Part shown: one piece after another, positions 44,023 through 53,145 of the stretch
Position numbering within the stretch: position 1 is the first letter of the stretch
Layout: every line of letters begins with the position of its first letter
Assembly (NCBI GenBank): GCA_046327745.1
Contig: JAXLXV010000009.1
Coordinates: 365,968-429,967, forward strand
DNA: 64,000 bases
Reading direction: 5' to 3'
Source: JABAQJ01 sp046327745
Lineage (GTDB): Bacteria > Gemmatimonadota > Gemmatimonadetes > Gemmatimonadales > Gemmatimonadaceae
Notes under the pieces: model-generated
Told to the model about the DNA's origin: nothing
Seen by the model: the letters and a program-made list of their open reading frames with translations, nothing else
The model's database searches: none
Position numbers and translations under genes: made by a program

Positions 44023-45417
44023 TTGTGGTTCGTGCGCAAACCTCGCGTCCTGACCCATGACCGGTTTCGCGGCCCGCCTTCTTCCCAGACAGAAGGGACC
44101 TCGGGCGCCCAGTCCAGTCTCCGCGAACTGCTCCTCATTCGGGAAATCGTGCATGCCTTTCTGCACGCTGACCGACCGAGCGACGTCTTCCAGTTCACGC
44201 TGGACCGGGTCAGCCCGATGGTCGGGGCGACTTTTGCCTCGGTGTACCTGGTAGATGGCGTGTCCGAACTCATGCATCTGGTCGCCGCCTACAACTGGCC
44301 CGAGCGGTACCGACCGTGGCTGGGGGAAATGCGCGTTAGGCTTGGCTACGGCCCCAGTGGCGAGGCCGCCGCGGAACGCCGGGCGATTGAAGTGCACGAC
44401 GTGTTCGCCGACAAAAATCTCGAGGATTGGCAGGAAGTCGCCAGCGAACTCCAGTTCCGCTCACTGGTCGCCCTTCCGCTGCAGACGGCCAAAGGAGTGA
44501 CCGGCGCGGTCACGTTCTACTACGGCGGCACTGGAGCGCCGTCGCCCGAAACGCGGGGGCTCCTTCGTATTGTCGCCGACCAGATGGCCGCCACGGCAGA
44601 GAAGGCATCCTTGATTGACGAGCTCCGCCGGGCCAACGTGGCCTTGCGCGAGGCGAACGAGGAGTTGGAAGGACAGGTCAGGGAAGTTCTGGACGCGCGC
44701 CGCATCCAAGACGAATTCCTTGCCAGTATTTCAGGCGAGCTGCGTACCCCGCTGACCACAATTATCGACTACCTAGGGACCCTTCAACGAGAGCTGGCAG
44801 AGCCGCTCACCGATCGGCAGCGCGCCGACCTCTCCAACATCCGTGAGGGGAGTGCGGGGCTTCTCTCCCTCGTGGATGACCTGCTGGACCTGACCAGCGC
44901 GAATCGCGGAGGAAGCGGTCGCCGTGGTGAAGAGTTCGATCCGCGCGACGTGGTCCGGGATGCTGCGGCCAACGCCCCCAGTCCGTCAGCGGGCGTTCAG
45001 TTCGAGGTGCGTTGTCCCGAGGGACTGCTGGCGCAGATGAAGAGCGATCGCGCGCGCGTTACGAAGATCCTCACGTCGCTGCTCAGCCAGGCCTTCAGAA
45101 CGACCTCCAACGGGCAGGTGGTGGTTGGCGTTGAGGTGAAGGGAGATCACGCGGTCTTTCGGGTACAGGACACCGGAAGTGGCATCGCCGCTGACGCCAC
45201 TCCATACCCCGGAACCGATGGTCGCGCCTCCCCCGCGGGTCCGGGGCTCGCCTTGGCCCTTTCGCGCCGGTTGGCGCACCTGCTTGGCGGCGACATCTTT
45301 ATCGACGCGGTTCCCGGGGCCGGAGCGACGTACACGGTCGAACTGCCCTTGGAGTTGGATCGTGATGGCGCCGTGGCCAGCGATCCGGCCGACTATCGCA
45401 AGCCGATTCACCCTTAG
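44023..45417 (+). CDS. GAF-domain histidine-kinase-like protein lacking the phospho-acceptor His
   Basis: A 464-residue soluble protein with a GAF domain (about 33-195), a coiled coil (200-226), a HisKA-like region and a HATPase (about 285-455). In the H-box the sequence is SISGELRTPL: the invariant His is Gly238 (codon GGC at 44734). The N-box reads LLSQAF instead of LLxNA, while the D-box DTGSGIA and G2 GPGLALA are recognisable. It is therefore probably a pseudokinase or regulatory ATP-binding sensor. It heads the MoxR operon, 10 bases before the next gene. The TTG start at 44023 is uncertain; GTG at 44032 is an alternative. Confidence 0.82.
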   Translation: MWFVRKPRVLTHDRFRGPPSSQTEGTSGAQSSLRELLLIREIVHAFLHADRPSDVFQFTLDRVSPMVGATFASVYLVDGVSELMHLVAAYNWPERYRPWLGEMRVRLGYGPSGEAAAERRAIEVHDVFADKNLEDWQEVASELQFRSLVALPLQTAKGVTGAVTFYYGGTGAPSPETRGLLRIVADQMAATAEKASLIDELRRANVALREANEELEGQVREVLDARRIQDEFLASISGELRTPLTTIIDYLGTLQRELAEPLTDRQRADLSNIREGSAGLLSLVDDLLDLTSANRGGSGRRGEEFDPRDVVRDAAANAPSPSAGVQFEVRCPEGLLAQMKSDRARVTKILTSLLSQAFRTTSNGQVVVGVEVKGDHAVFRVQDTGSGIAADATPYPGTDGRASPAGPGLALALSRRLAHLLGGDIFIDAVPGAGATYTVELPLELDRDGAVASDPADYRKPIHP

Positions 45418-45426
45418 CTCTCGTCC

Positions 45427-45714
45427 ATGTCCACGCAACGTCGTACGCTCCAGGAAGCACAGACAAGTCTCGCCGTCGCCGACGTACTGGACGCGGCGAT
45501 CGAGTTCTTTTCACGCCGCGTGTCGATCTACACGGCCTATGTCGAACAGCAGGGACCGACTTTCGTGACGCTGCGAGGTCAGGGCGGCGAGGAGATCGTC
45601 ATCGCTGCCTCGGCGCTGCCTAACGGCACGCGTGTCACCGGCGCCACCTACATGTTCGATGCGCAGGTCTCCCGCTTCTTGTCCACGTTACCGGCGGCGG
45701 CGGAGGTCGCATGA
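45427..45714 (+). CDS. hypothetical small protein
   Basis: A 95-residue protein without a recognised family. It has a helical N-terminal part (LQEAQTSLAVADVLDAAIEFFSRR) and a short beta part (VTLRGQGGEEIVIAASALP, GATYMFDAQVSRFLS). It ends in ATGA overlapping the next gene start, so it is coupled to it and belongs to the MoxR operon. Its function is unknown. An octamer GCCTAACG lies at 45618. Confidence 0.7.
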   Translation: MSTQRRTLQEAQTSLAVADVLDAAIEFFSRRVSIYTAYVEQQGPTFVTLRGQGGEEIVIAASALPNGTRVTGATYMFDAQVSRFLSTLPAAAEVA

Positions 45715-46037
45715 GCATCCCCTTTGTTGCCCAGCTTCGCTCACGCCCCGACATCATTCGACTCGGCACCAGTGGTGAGCCAGTCATCACGGTCCGAGTG
45801 CAGCTGGCCGAGCGCTGGGATACCATTCGCGTTGACGCGCCAGCCGACACCGCGGTGAGCGTCGTCAAGCAGCGCGCCCTTGAGGCCCTGGCTCCCGATG
45901 CACCGCGCCCGGAGGAGTACGTGACGAAGCTGAACGGCTGGCAGGTGCTCGATGAGCAATGCACGCTGGCGGCCGCTGGCGCCGTCTCAGGCTCCACGCT
46001 GCTCCTTCACTCGCGCCGCCGGCACCCCGTCCGCTGA
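45711..46037 (+). CDS. small ubiquitin-like (beta-grasp) protein
   Basis: A 108-residue protein. After an N-terminal strand pair (VITVRVQLAERWDTIRVDAPAD) comes a helix (TAVSVVKQRALEALAPDA), then EEYVTKLNGWQVLDEQCTLAAAGAVSGSTLLLHSR, the pattern of ubiquitin-like folds such as YukD/EsaB, where a 'tLaeagv.dGstL.l' segment precedes the last strand. There is no C-terminal GG. It overlaps the preceding gene by four bases and the moxR start by 79 bases. The function is unknown; a partner role within this operon is likely. Confidence 0.6.
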   Translation: MSIPFVAQLRSRPDIIRLGTSGEPVITVRVQLAERWDTIRVDAPADTAVSVVKQRALEALAPDAPRPEEYVTKLNGWQVLDEQCTLAAAGAVSGSTLLLHSRRRHPVR

Positions 46038-47065
46038 CTTCTCTCGAAGCACGAGTTCCCGCATCGACCGGCGAGGGGCGCGACGAGCTCCTCGCCGCGG
46101 CTGCGCGCCTCCGGGCGGAAGTGGGGAAGCAAATCGTCGGCCAGCAGCCAGTATTGGACGAAATCCTGATGGCGATCCTCGCGGGCGGACATGCACTGCT
46201 CGTGGGCGTGCCCGGCTTGGCCAAGACGCTGATGATCCGGTCGGTCGCCGATGCCATGGCGCTCACCTTTCACCGCATCCAGTTCACGCCGGACCTGGTC
46301 CCCAGTGATATCACGGGCACCGAGTTGCTCGAGGAAGACAGCCGAACGGGGACCCGTGCCTTTCGCTTTGTCCATGGTCCCATCTTTGCCAACATTGTCT
46401 TAGCTGACGAGATCAACCGGGCGCCCCCGCGTACCCAGGCCGCCCTGTTGGAGGCGATGCAGGAGCACCGTGTCACGGCGGCGGGTGAGACGATGCCCTT
46501 GCCGGAGCCGTTCTTCGTGCTGGCCACGCAGAATCCCATTGAGCAGGAGGGCACGTATCCACTGCCCGAAGCCCAGCTCGATCGATTCTTGTTCGACATT
46601 CGGGTGGGGTATCCCGATGAGCGCGATGAGATCGAGATCCTTCGTGCGACCACCGGTACCCGCCAAGTTGCCCTTTCGCATGCCATCGATGGCGCCCAGG
46701 CCGTGGCCCTCCAACGCCTAACGAGAGAAGTGGTGGCCTCGGAGCCGGCCCTGCGATACGCCGCCGCCATCGCCCGCGCCACTCGGCCCGATGCGCCCAA
46801 TGCGCTGGACGCGGTCAAGCGCTACGTCCGCTGGGGTGCTGGTCCGCGCGCCGGACAGGCCTTGGTGCTTGGCGCAAAAGCGCATGCGTTGCTCGCTGGG
46901 CGTCATGCTATCGCGCCCGAGGATATCCGGCGTGTGGCCGCGCCGGTATTGCGGCATCGCGTGCTCACCAACTTTGCTGCCGACGCCGAGGGCATCACCG
47001 CCGAGCGAGTGATTCAGGATGTCCTGGCTGGAACTCCAGAGCCGCGCAGCGACCTCCGTCTCTGA
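45959..47065 (+). CDS. MoxR-family AAA+ ATPase
   Basis: A MoxR-type AAA+ ATPase of up to 368 residues. Walker A is GVPGLAKTLM, Walker B is VLADEINRAPP, and sensor motifs FVLATQNPIEQEGTYPLPEAQLDRFLF are the family hallmark. MoxR proteins act with DUF58 and VWA proteins as chaperone-like assembly factors. The only canonical in-frame start is the ATG at 45959, which overlaps the ubiquitin-like gene by 79 bases. The family N-terminus begins later, so a CTG at 46034 (overlapping the previous stop) is also possible; the start is unresolved. Confidence 0.85.
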   Translation: MHAGGRWRRLRLHAAPSLAPPAPRPLTSLEARVPASTGEGRDELLAAAARLRAEVGKQIVGQQPVLDEILMAILAGGHALLVGVPGLAKTLMIRSVADAMALTFHRIQFTPDLVPSDITGTELLEEDSRTGTRAFRFVHGPIFANIVLADEINRAPPRTQAALLEAMQEHRVTAAGETMPLPEPFFVLATQNPIEQEGTYPLPEAQLDRFLFDIRVGYPDERDEIEILRATTGTRQVALSHAIDGAQAVALQRLTREVVASEPALRYAAAIARATRPDAPNALDAVKRYVRWGAGPRAGQALVLGAKAHALLAGRHAIAPEDIRRVAAPVLRHRVLTNFAADAEGITAERVIQDVLAGTPEPRSDLRL

Positions 47066-47111
47066 CGGGGAGCTGTCCAGTTCACGATCGGCAGGGAGGC
47101 CCGACTCCGGC

Positions 47112-47966
47112 ATGACACTCGCGCGCTACGGCCCACTGCTGGACGCCGTTCGCGGTTTGCAATGGCCGTCGCGACGACGCGCTACGGGAATGCTCCCCGG
47201 CGCCCACGAATCCAGACGACGCGGGGCCTCCCCAGAGCTGTCAGAGTATCGTGCCTATCGCCAAGGAGATGATCCCCGGCAGCTCGATTGGAAGCTCCTG
47301 GCGCGAACGGATCGCGCATTCATCCGTCTTGCCGAAGAGCGGTCGATCGTGGGGACGATATTTCTACTCGATGCCTCTGCCTCCATGGATTTTCCACGTG
47401 GCGGGGGCAACAAGTGGGAGGCCGCCTGCGCCCTGTGTGTTGGGATGGCGGCTATCGCGCACGCGTCCGGGGACCCCGTGGGCCTGTTGGTGCCGACGGC
47501 GAGTGGTCAGCTGTCGTTGGCACCGCGCACCCGGCGCGGGACCGTGCAGGCCTTGATTCGCGCGCTAGAACAAGTACATCCGTCAGGGGCAACACCTTTG
47601 GCGGAGTCTCTGGCGCGCATCGGTCAGGCGCAACGTGTGGTCGTGCTGAGTGATTTTCTAGGCGATGAGGCAGCGCTGCGTCGGGCCTGCCAACCGCTCC
47701 TGGCGGGCCGGCGCGAGGTCCACGGCGTCCACGTGGTCGCTGACGCCGAACTTGCTCCGTCGCTTGGCAGCGGCCTGGTGGAGGATCCAGAGTCGCCAGC
47801 CGTGCGCCGCCCACTCACGGCGGAGTCTCGTGCCGCATATGTGGCGACGTTCGCGGCCTGGCGGCACGACGTGGCGCACGCATGGCGACAGAGTGGGGCG
47901 GCCTTCTCGTCGGTGATCACGAGTGAAGAGCCAGTGCGCGCAATTCGGCGGCTGGTGACGACGTGA
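47112..47966 (+). CDS. DUF58 domain protein
   Basis: A 284-residue protein with the DUF58 signature: FSPELSEYRAYRQGDDPRQLDWKLLARTDRAFIRLAEE-like sequence (SPELSEYRAYRQGDDPRQLDWKLLARTD), then VWA-like FLLDASASMDFP (DxSxS). MoxR and DUF58 genes are usually neighbours and cooperate in cell-envelope processes. An in-frame TTG 93 bases upstream exists, but ATG 47112 begins the family region. The stop overlaps the next gene start by four bases. Confidence 0.85.
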   Translation: MTLARYGPLLDAVRGLQWPSRRRATGMLPGAHESRRRGASPELSEYRAYRQGDDPRQLDWKLLARTDRAFIRLAEERSIVGTIFLLDASASMDFPRGGGNKWEAACALCVGMAAIAHASGDPVGLLVPTASGQLSLAPRTRRGTVQALIRALEQVHPSGATPLAESLARIGQAQRVVVLSDFLGDEAALRRACQPLLAGRREVHGVHVVADAELAPSLGSGLVEDPESPAVRRPLTAESRAAYVATFAAWRHDVAHAWRQSGAAFSSVITSEEPVRAIRRLVTT

Positions 47967-49240
47967 TGATGTCCCTCGCGGCACCGGCGTATCTCTGGGG
48001 CGCCCTGCTGGCAGCCGTCGCCGTCACGGCGTTGCACCTGTTGGCCCGCCGTGAACGCCGAGCGGAGCCACTGCCGACCGCGCGCTTTGTTCCCGACCGC
48101 GTGGCCACGTCAGTGGTCCGTCCCGATCGATTGAAGGACGTCGCGCTCCTGGCGCTGCGATTGCTGGCATTGACCTTGATCGGTCTCGCGGCTTCGCGTC
48201 CGACATGGACGGCGCGGGCCAGCGGTACGGCCCGTATCGTCATCGTCGACCGTGGGGCGGGTGCGTGGGGGCCGACAGTTGACGTCGTTCAGCAACTCTC
48301 ACAAGGCGTCGCCACGTCACTGGTGTTGGTGGATTCGTCGGCTCGGATGACGACCGTGGAGCAGCTGTCGGTCCGCGAGGATTCGTTAGCCCCCGCGGTG
48401 GCCGGCTCGATGTCGGCGGCGTTTGTGCTGGCGGTTCGGGAGGCGCAAGTGCTCACGCGGCGGTTCACTCGGGTGGAGCTGCACGTCGTATCACCAATGC
48501 TGACCGCGGAACTTGACGCCGCGACGCTTTCCATCCGTCGGTTGTGGCCCGACTCGGTCATCATCCATGACGTCCCCGCTCGGCCTAACGAGTCGGTGAT
48601 GGCGGGGATGGAGACGATACTCTCCATCGACGATCCCGTTGGGGCGGCCGCGCGTCTGACGCAACCGATTCGTGCCGATGGACGTGCGTCGATCAGGATT
48701 CGACGAGGCGCCCCAACGTCGGACGACATCCGTTGGGTGGGCGATGCCGCGCGCATTCTGTTGGTGTGGCCGGACTCGGCGACGACGATGCGAGGCATCG
48801 ACACGCTGGACGCCGTGACCTCATCCACGGCCACCGTCACCGGCTACTTCCGGCGCAGCGGTGCGGCTCCCATCGGCCGTCCCATCATGTGGTGGAGCGA
48901 TGGAGCCGTCGCAGCTGGCGAGGCAGTCACCGGCCAAGGATGTGTGCGCAGCGTCGCGTTTAGTCCCAGTCCGCGCGGGGATGCGGCGATTTCGTTCGGC
49001 GTGCGACGGATCATGGAACGACTCTTGGCACCTTGCGGCGCCACCGTGTTGGGTGAGAAAGCGCCGGCCAACGCGCGCGGCGTCTTGGCGGCACCAGGCC
49101 CTCCGGGTAGGGCCACCCCCGTGCCGGCGCCTGACGGTCCGCGTTTTTTGCCTGCCGTCCTCTTGCTCGCCGCAGGGTTGGCACTGCTGGCGGAGCAGTG
49201 GGTCCGTCGCCCGAACGCCACACCGGCGGTTCGCGCATGA
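47963..49240 (+). CDS. BatA-like membrane protein
   Basis: A 425-residue protein starting with the BatA N-terminal motif (APAYLWGALLAAVAVTALHLLARRERR, then LPTARFVPD and LLALRLLALTLIGLAASRP, two membrane segments) and ending with a membrane segment (FLPAVLLLAAGLALLAEQW). The middle lacks an intact MIDAS (DxSxS), so it may not bind metal; VDRGAGAWGP is at the place. In Bacteroidetes such proteins form an aerotolerance or envelope complex. It is coupled at both ends (GTG start in the DUF58 stop; ATGA with the next gene). The start could be GTG 47963 or one of two following ATGs. Confidence 0.75.
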   Translation: MMMSLAAPAYLWGALLAAVAVTALHLLARRERRAEPLPTARFVPDRVATSVVRPDRLKDVALLALRLLALTLIGLAASRPTWTARASGTARIVIVDRGAGAWGPTVDVVQQLSQGVATSLVLVDSSARMTTVEQLSVREDSLAPAVAGSMSAAFVLAVREAQVLTRRFTRVELHVVSPMLTAELDAATLSIRRLWPDSVIIHDVPARPNESVMAGMETILSIDDPVGAAARLTQPIRADGRASIRIRRGAPTSDDIRWVGDAARILLVWPDSATTMRGIDTLDAVTSSTATVTGYFRRSGAAPIGRPIMWWSDGAVAAGEAVTGQGCVRSVAFSPSPRGDAAISFGVRRIMERLLAPCGATVLGEKAPANARGVLAAPGPPGRATPVPAPDGPRFLPAVLLLAAGLALLAEQWVRRPNATPAVRA

Positions 49241-51258
49241 GGGGGGAGAGCGCCGACGTGGTGCGGCAACAGCTGCGACACACGCAGTGGATGTTGAGGC
49301 TGTCGGCCGGACTTCACGGTGTGGGTCTGGGCCTGTTGAGCGCTGCGGGCGTCCTGGCCCTGGCCCACCTGACGGGCGTTGATACGGCACAGGGGAGACT
49401 TCTTGCCCTTGTGGTTGGTGCCGGCGCGTTGGTGTTCGAGTTCGTGCGACGCGGCGCCCGTCGCCTGTCACTGGAGCGGGCCGCGCTCTGGGTCGAGGAG
49501 CAGGTGCCGCACCTGCGATATGCCTTGGTGAGCGCGGTTGGGACCTCGCATCGCGGCGTAATCGACCGCGACAGTTGGACACGCGCGCAGGGGCACGCCG
49601 TGCGGTCAGCATTGCTGCGCGCGTTCCTGCTCGCACTGGCCGGCACAGGGACACTCTGGCTGGCGCGTCGCGCGCCCTTCGCTATCTGGGCGGAGGTGGG
49701 CTCGCCGACGCGGTCGTCTGGTCCGGCGGGTTCGGGCCTCCTGCGCGTCCATGCACGACTGGTCCCCCCCGCGTACACCGGTCGGAAGGTGGAGACGTAC
49801 GACGATCCCGTGACGATTCGAGCGGTCGCTGGCAGTCAACTGACGTTCACCTCCGCGGAGTCTGTGTTGACAGCGCGTCTGGGCGATACAGCGCTAGCCA
49901 CGGCACCGGGGTCGCCCGGCCGTCAGCTGAAACTCCACGTCCCCGCAGGGGTGCATGCGCTCGGCTTCGCCTCGCCGAACGGCCGTCGGCTGGTGACCCT
50001 GGAGGGGCAGGTGGACTCCGTCCCCGTGGTGACACTCTCGCAGCCGGCTCGTGACACCGTGTTTCGCGAGCCGAAGGGGAGTGTCCTGCTGTCCGCGCAG
50101 CTGACGGACGACTTCGGGCTTTCCCACGCCGCCTTCGAGTACATCGTTTCCTCGGGTGAAGGGGAGAGTTTTACCTTTAAGCGCGGCGATCTCGGGAGCC
50201 GGGCCTTCGACGCGGCGCGCTCGGGGGCGCTGTCGGCGCGGCTGTCCCTCGAGGCCCTACAGCTCAAACCTGGCGATATCGTGCATGTTCGAGCCGTGGC
50301 GCGGGACGGCAATACCGTGACTGGGCCTGGCATCGGCAACTCCGACACGCGAACGCTCCGTATTGCACGCGCCGGGGAGTACGATTCCTTGGCGGTGGAA
50401 GGCGCCCCGCCACCGGAAGCTGACAAGTCCGTGCTGAGTCAGCGCATGCTGATCAACCTGACGGAAGCCCTCCGACCCCGTCGGCGAACCCTGGCACGGG
50501 AAGCGTTTGTCACACAGGCCCAGGCGATCGCGCGGGACCAAGCGCGGCTTCGTCGTCAGGTGGGCGACATCATTTTCGACCGACTGGGCGACGCGCCAAC
50601 CGGTGAGCACTCGCATGACACGGACGTCGAGCGCCCGCTCAACAAGGAAGAGCTGTTGAAGGCGGCCGAAGAAGCCACACGAGCGGATTCCGAGGTCCTT
50701 GATTTTGCCAACGGTGAGTCGCCGGTGACGAACATCAATCGCCCGCTGCTTGAGGCCTACAACGCCATGTGGGATGCGGGGCGGGAACTGGGTATCGCCG
50801 ACCTGGAGCGGGCCTTGCCGCATATGTATCGCGCCTTGGCGGCCATTCAACGGGCGCGCGCGGCCGAACGGTTGTACCTGCGCGGCAAAGCGCCGAGAGT
50901 GGTTGTGGACATCGCGCGCGTTCGTTTGCAGGGTAAGGACAAGGGGCACTCGTTCACCAGAACGCCAGTTGGCTTCGCCGATTCTGTACGGGTGCGAGCA
51001 CGGCTGCGCTTTGCCGCGGCGATCGAACAGCTCAGCGTGGATCCGGCGCCAGCCATTGACTCACTGGTCATGCTCCGGGTGGACGTCGCATCGTGGAGTC
51101 CCCGCGCAGCGAGCGTTCTGGACAGCGCGGTGGAGACGCTGCGCGCACAGCGTGATGCCACCGCAGAGCTGCTGCAAGCGCGTCGCGCCTTGGATGGAGC
51201 CCCAACGTTCAGTGATTCGGTCCCGCTCTGGTCAAGACGGCGTGGGGGCCAATCATGA
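49237..51258 (+). CDS. DUF4175-like large membrane-anchored protein
   Basis: A 673-residue protein with two or three N-terminal membrane segments (GVGLGLLSAAGVLALAHL, LLALVVGAGALVFEFV, LLRAFLLALAGTGTLWLA), then an extracytoplasmic Ig-like region (LVPPAYTGRKVETYDDPVTIRAVAGSQLTF, LTDDFGLSHAAFEYIV), and a helical C-terminal part (SQRMLINLTEALRPRRRTLAREAFVTQAQ). This is the DUF4175 architecture found beside MoxR, DUF58 and BatA genes. No enzyme activity can be inferred. It overlaps both neighbours by four bases. Confidence 0.7.
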   Translation: MRGESADVVRQQLRHTQWMLRLSAGLHGVGLGLLSAAGVLALAHLTGVDTAQGRLLALVVGAGALVFEFVRRGARRLSLERAALWVEEQVPHLRYALVSAVGTSHRGVIDRDSWTRAQGHAVRSALLRAFLLALAGTGTLWLARRAPFAIWAEVGSPTRSSGPAGSGLLRVHARLVPPAYTGRKVETYDDPVTIRAVAGSQLTFTSAESVLTARLGDTALATAPGSPGRQLKLHVPAGVHALGFASPNGRRLVTLEGQVDSVPVVTLSQPARDTVFREPKGSVLLSAQLTDDFGLSHAAFEYIVSSGEGESFTFKRGDLGSRAFDAARSGALSARLSLEALQLKPGDIVHVRAVARDGNTVTGPGIGNSDTRTLRIARAGEYDSLAVEGAPPPEADKSVLSQRMLINLTEALRPRRRTLAREAFVTQAQAIARDQARLRRQVGDIIFDRLGDAPTGEHSHDTDVERPLNKEELLKAAEEATRADSEVLDFANGESPVTNINRPLLEAYNAMWDAGRELGIADLERALPHMYRALAAIQRARAAERLYLRGKAPRVVVDIARVRLQGKDKGHSFTRTPVGFADSVRVRARLRFAAAIEQLSVDPAPAIDSLVMLRVDVASWSPRAASVLDSAVETLRAQRDATAELLQARRALDGAPTFSDSVPLWSRRRGGQS

Positions 51259-51866
51259 GTGAGTTTGTCTTCGCCACGGCGCAGTACGAGTCCGGCGACT
51301 GGGATTCGGCGCCACTCGTGCCTGTGAATATCGTCGACTCCGTCGCCCGGTACACATCGATTCCTGTCGCACCGCAAGGGGTCAACGTCACCCTCGCCTC
51401 GGACGATGTCCTGCGATACCCATTGTTGTTCCTGACGGGTCACCTTCCGGTGCGTTTTACGGCAGCGGAGCGGCAAACCTTGCGCAAGTACCTGGACCGC
51501 GGCGGCATGCTCTTCGTCGATGACCACAACCACGACGTGGACGGGGCCTTTCACAAGACCGCGACCGAGGAAATTCAGGGAACGGCCGGCCCACTGGTGA
51601 AGCTGCCGAGGCAGCACGCACTCTATCGGGCGTTCTTTACTTTCCCCGATGGTCCGCCAAACACCAGCCACGAACTGAACGGGTGGGGCGACAACCTGGT
51701 TCACGCGGACCTCCTAGCGGTCATGCGAGGGGACCGCATTTCGGTTCTCTACAGCAACAAGGATTACAGTTCCGAGTGGAGCTATCATCCGGACAACAAG
51801 CGATTCTTCTCGGTGGACAATACCCGCTTCGGCGTGAACATCGTGGTGTATGCCCTCACCTACTAA
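51255..51866 (+). CDS. DUF4159 family protein
   Basis: A 203-residue protein with the DUF4159 core: YPLLFLTGHLPVRFTAAERQTLRKYLDRGGMLFVDDHNHDVDGAF and a second region HELNGWGDNLVHADLLAVMRGDRISVLYSNKDYSSEW. These resemble a truncated glutamine-amidotransferase-like fold without catalytic residues. It is strictly associated with MoxR/BatA operons. The function is unknown. It starts in the stop of the previous gene and its end overlaps the next gene by 17 bases. Confidence 0.8.
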   Translation: MSEFVFATAQYESGDWDSAPLVPVNIVDSVARYTSIPVAPQGVNVTLASDDVLRYPLLFLTGHLPVRFTAAERQTLRKYLDRGGMLFVDDHNHDVDGAFHKTATEEIQGTAGPLVKLPRQHALYRAFFTFPDGPPNTSHELNGWGDNLVHADLLAVMRGDRISVLYSNKDYSSEWSYHPDNKRFFSVDNTRFGVNIVVYALTY

Positions 51867-53145
51867 GGGCACTCGGTGGTGGGTCGAGGCGCTTTGCCGC
51901 GCCGTGGCCGGCCTCTCGCTGGGGATCATGGCGCTGACGCTCATGCGCGGTGGTGTGGGGCGGCAGGCGCCGCTGGAGGTAGGGTCCGTTACGCTGCCGC
52001 AGGCGCTCACGCGCGCCACACAAGAACCCGTGACGGAGCTTCGCCTTCGCGCCGACCATGCGCCGACGTCCGAAGAGCGCGATTGGCTGCGCGCCCTGCG
52101 CGCCAGTGGCACGTCGGTCTCATGGCAGGGCACACGCCCACTGCGGCCGTCCGCCATCAGCATGGAACCGGCGGTCACCCTTGGCGGCGAGCAAGGGGTA
52201 ACGTTGCTCGCCTCGCCAGGTACAACGGTCGTTCTCTCGGACGACGTCGGCCGTATCGATTCGGTGTCGGTGGGACCGTTGGGGCGGCTGACGCTCAGCG
52301 GGACGGTGGCAGGCGAGGTCACGGCTCGCTTAGGCACCGGGGACGCGCCGCAGGCGACAGCCCAGCGCGCCGATCTCGGTCGGGTCCTCGTGCTCGGGCG
52401 TGCGGACTGGGAATCGAAGTACGTGATGGCCGCGCTCGAAGAGTCGGGATGGCAGGTCGACGCCCGCGTCCGCGTTTCCCCAGAGGTGGTCATGACGCAG
52501 GGAACACCTCAGGCCCTGGACACGTCGCGTTACGCAGCGGTAGTGGTGTTGGACAGTGGCGTGACCCGAACGACAGAGCTGGCGGGCTACGCACGAAGCG
52601 GTGGTGGACTTCTGGTGGCTGGTACCGCCGTAGAAGACCCGTCACTGTTGTCCCTGGCGGGCGGGGCCATCGGGCCGCTACAGCGCGCCGAGATTGGCGC
52701 ACTCGTCAGCTCCAATCCCAGACGCGGCCTGACAGCGCGCGCGATCTCCGCGCGCGATCCGATGGCCGTCGTCCTGGAAGCACGCGCCTCAGCGACGGTG
52801 ATGCTCGGACGGCGGGTCGGCCTTGGCCGCGTGGCCGCGTCGGGATACCTCGAGACGTGGCGATGGCGCATGCAGGGGGGCGAAGGGTCGGTGGAGGCAC
52901 ATCGGGCGTGGTGGTCCAATGCCGTTGGAGGGGTGGCCCACGTCAGGCCGTTGCGGGACGGTGGCACCGGCGGACTGAATGGGGCGCCCTTGGCCGCCCT
53001 ACACGCTGTCCTAGGTCCACCTGCCACCACATCGGCGATGGCCACGACCGCCACGCAGGTATGGGTACTGCCACTCACCTTTTTGGTCGCGCTGTTGTCC
53101 CTTCTTGCCGAGTGGACCAGTCGTCGACTTCGAGGAGCCCGGTGA
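51850..53145 (+). CDS. hypothetical membrane-anchored protein of the MoxR operon
   Basis: A 431-residue protein with an N-terminal membrane segment (RAVAGLSLGIMALTLMRGG) and a C-terminal one (QVWVLPLTFLVALLSLLAEW). Between them lies a BatA-like periplasmic region with a Gly-rich motif YAAVVVLDSGVTRTTELAGYARSGGGLLVAGTA, recalling the amidotransferase-like fold of the neighbours. No family can be named with confidence. The ATG at 51850 lies in the end of the DUF4159 gene; the next gene starts in its stop (GTGA). Confidence 0.6.
   Translation: MPSPTKGTRWWVEALCRAVAGLSLGIMALTLMRGGVGRQAPLEVGSVTLPQALTRATQEPVTELRLRADHAPTSEERDWLRALRASGTSVSWQGTRPLRPSAISMEPAVTLGGEQGVTLLASPGTTVVLSDDVGRIDSVSVGPLGRLTLSGTVAGEVTARLGTGDAPQATAQRADLGRVLVLGRADWESKYVMAALEESGWQVDARVRVSPEVVMTQGTPQALDTSRYAAVVVLDSGVTRTTELAGYARSGGGLLVAGTAVEDPSLLSLAGGAIGPLQRAEIGALVSSNPRRGLTARAISARDPMAVVLEARASATVMLGRRVGLGRVAASGYLETWRWRMQGGEGSVEAHRAWWSNAVGGVAHVRPLRDGGTGGLNGAPLAALHAVLGPPATTSAMATTATQVWVLPLTFLVALLSLLAEWTSRRLRGAR

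Noticed and set aside
51876..53141. Long plus-strand frame in front of the HDAC-like gene
   Set aside because: It is an open but non-coding frame inside two real genes; the deacetylase domain begins at the GTG at 53142, with a good ribosome binding site and an overlap with the previous stop.
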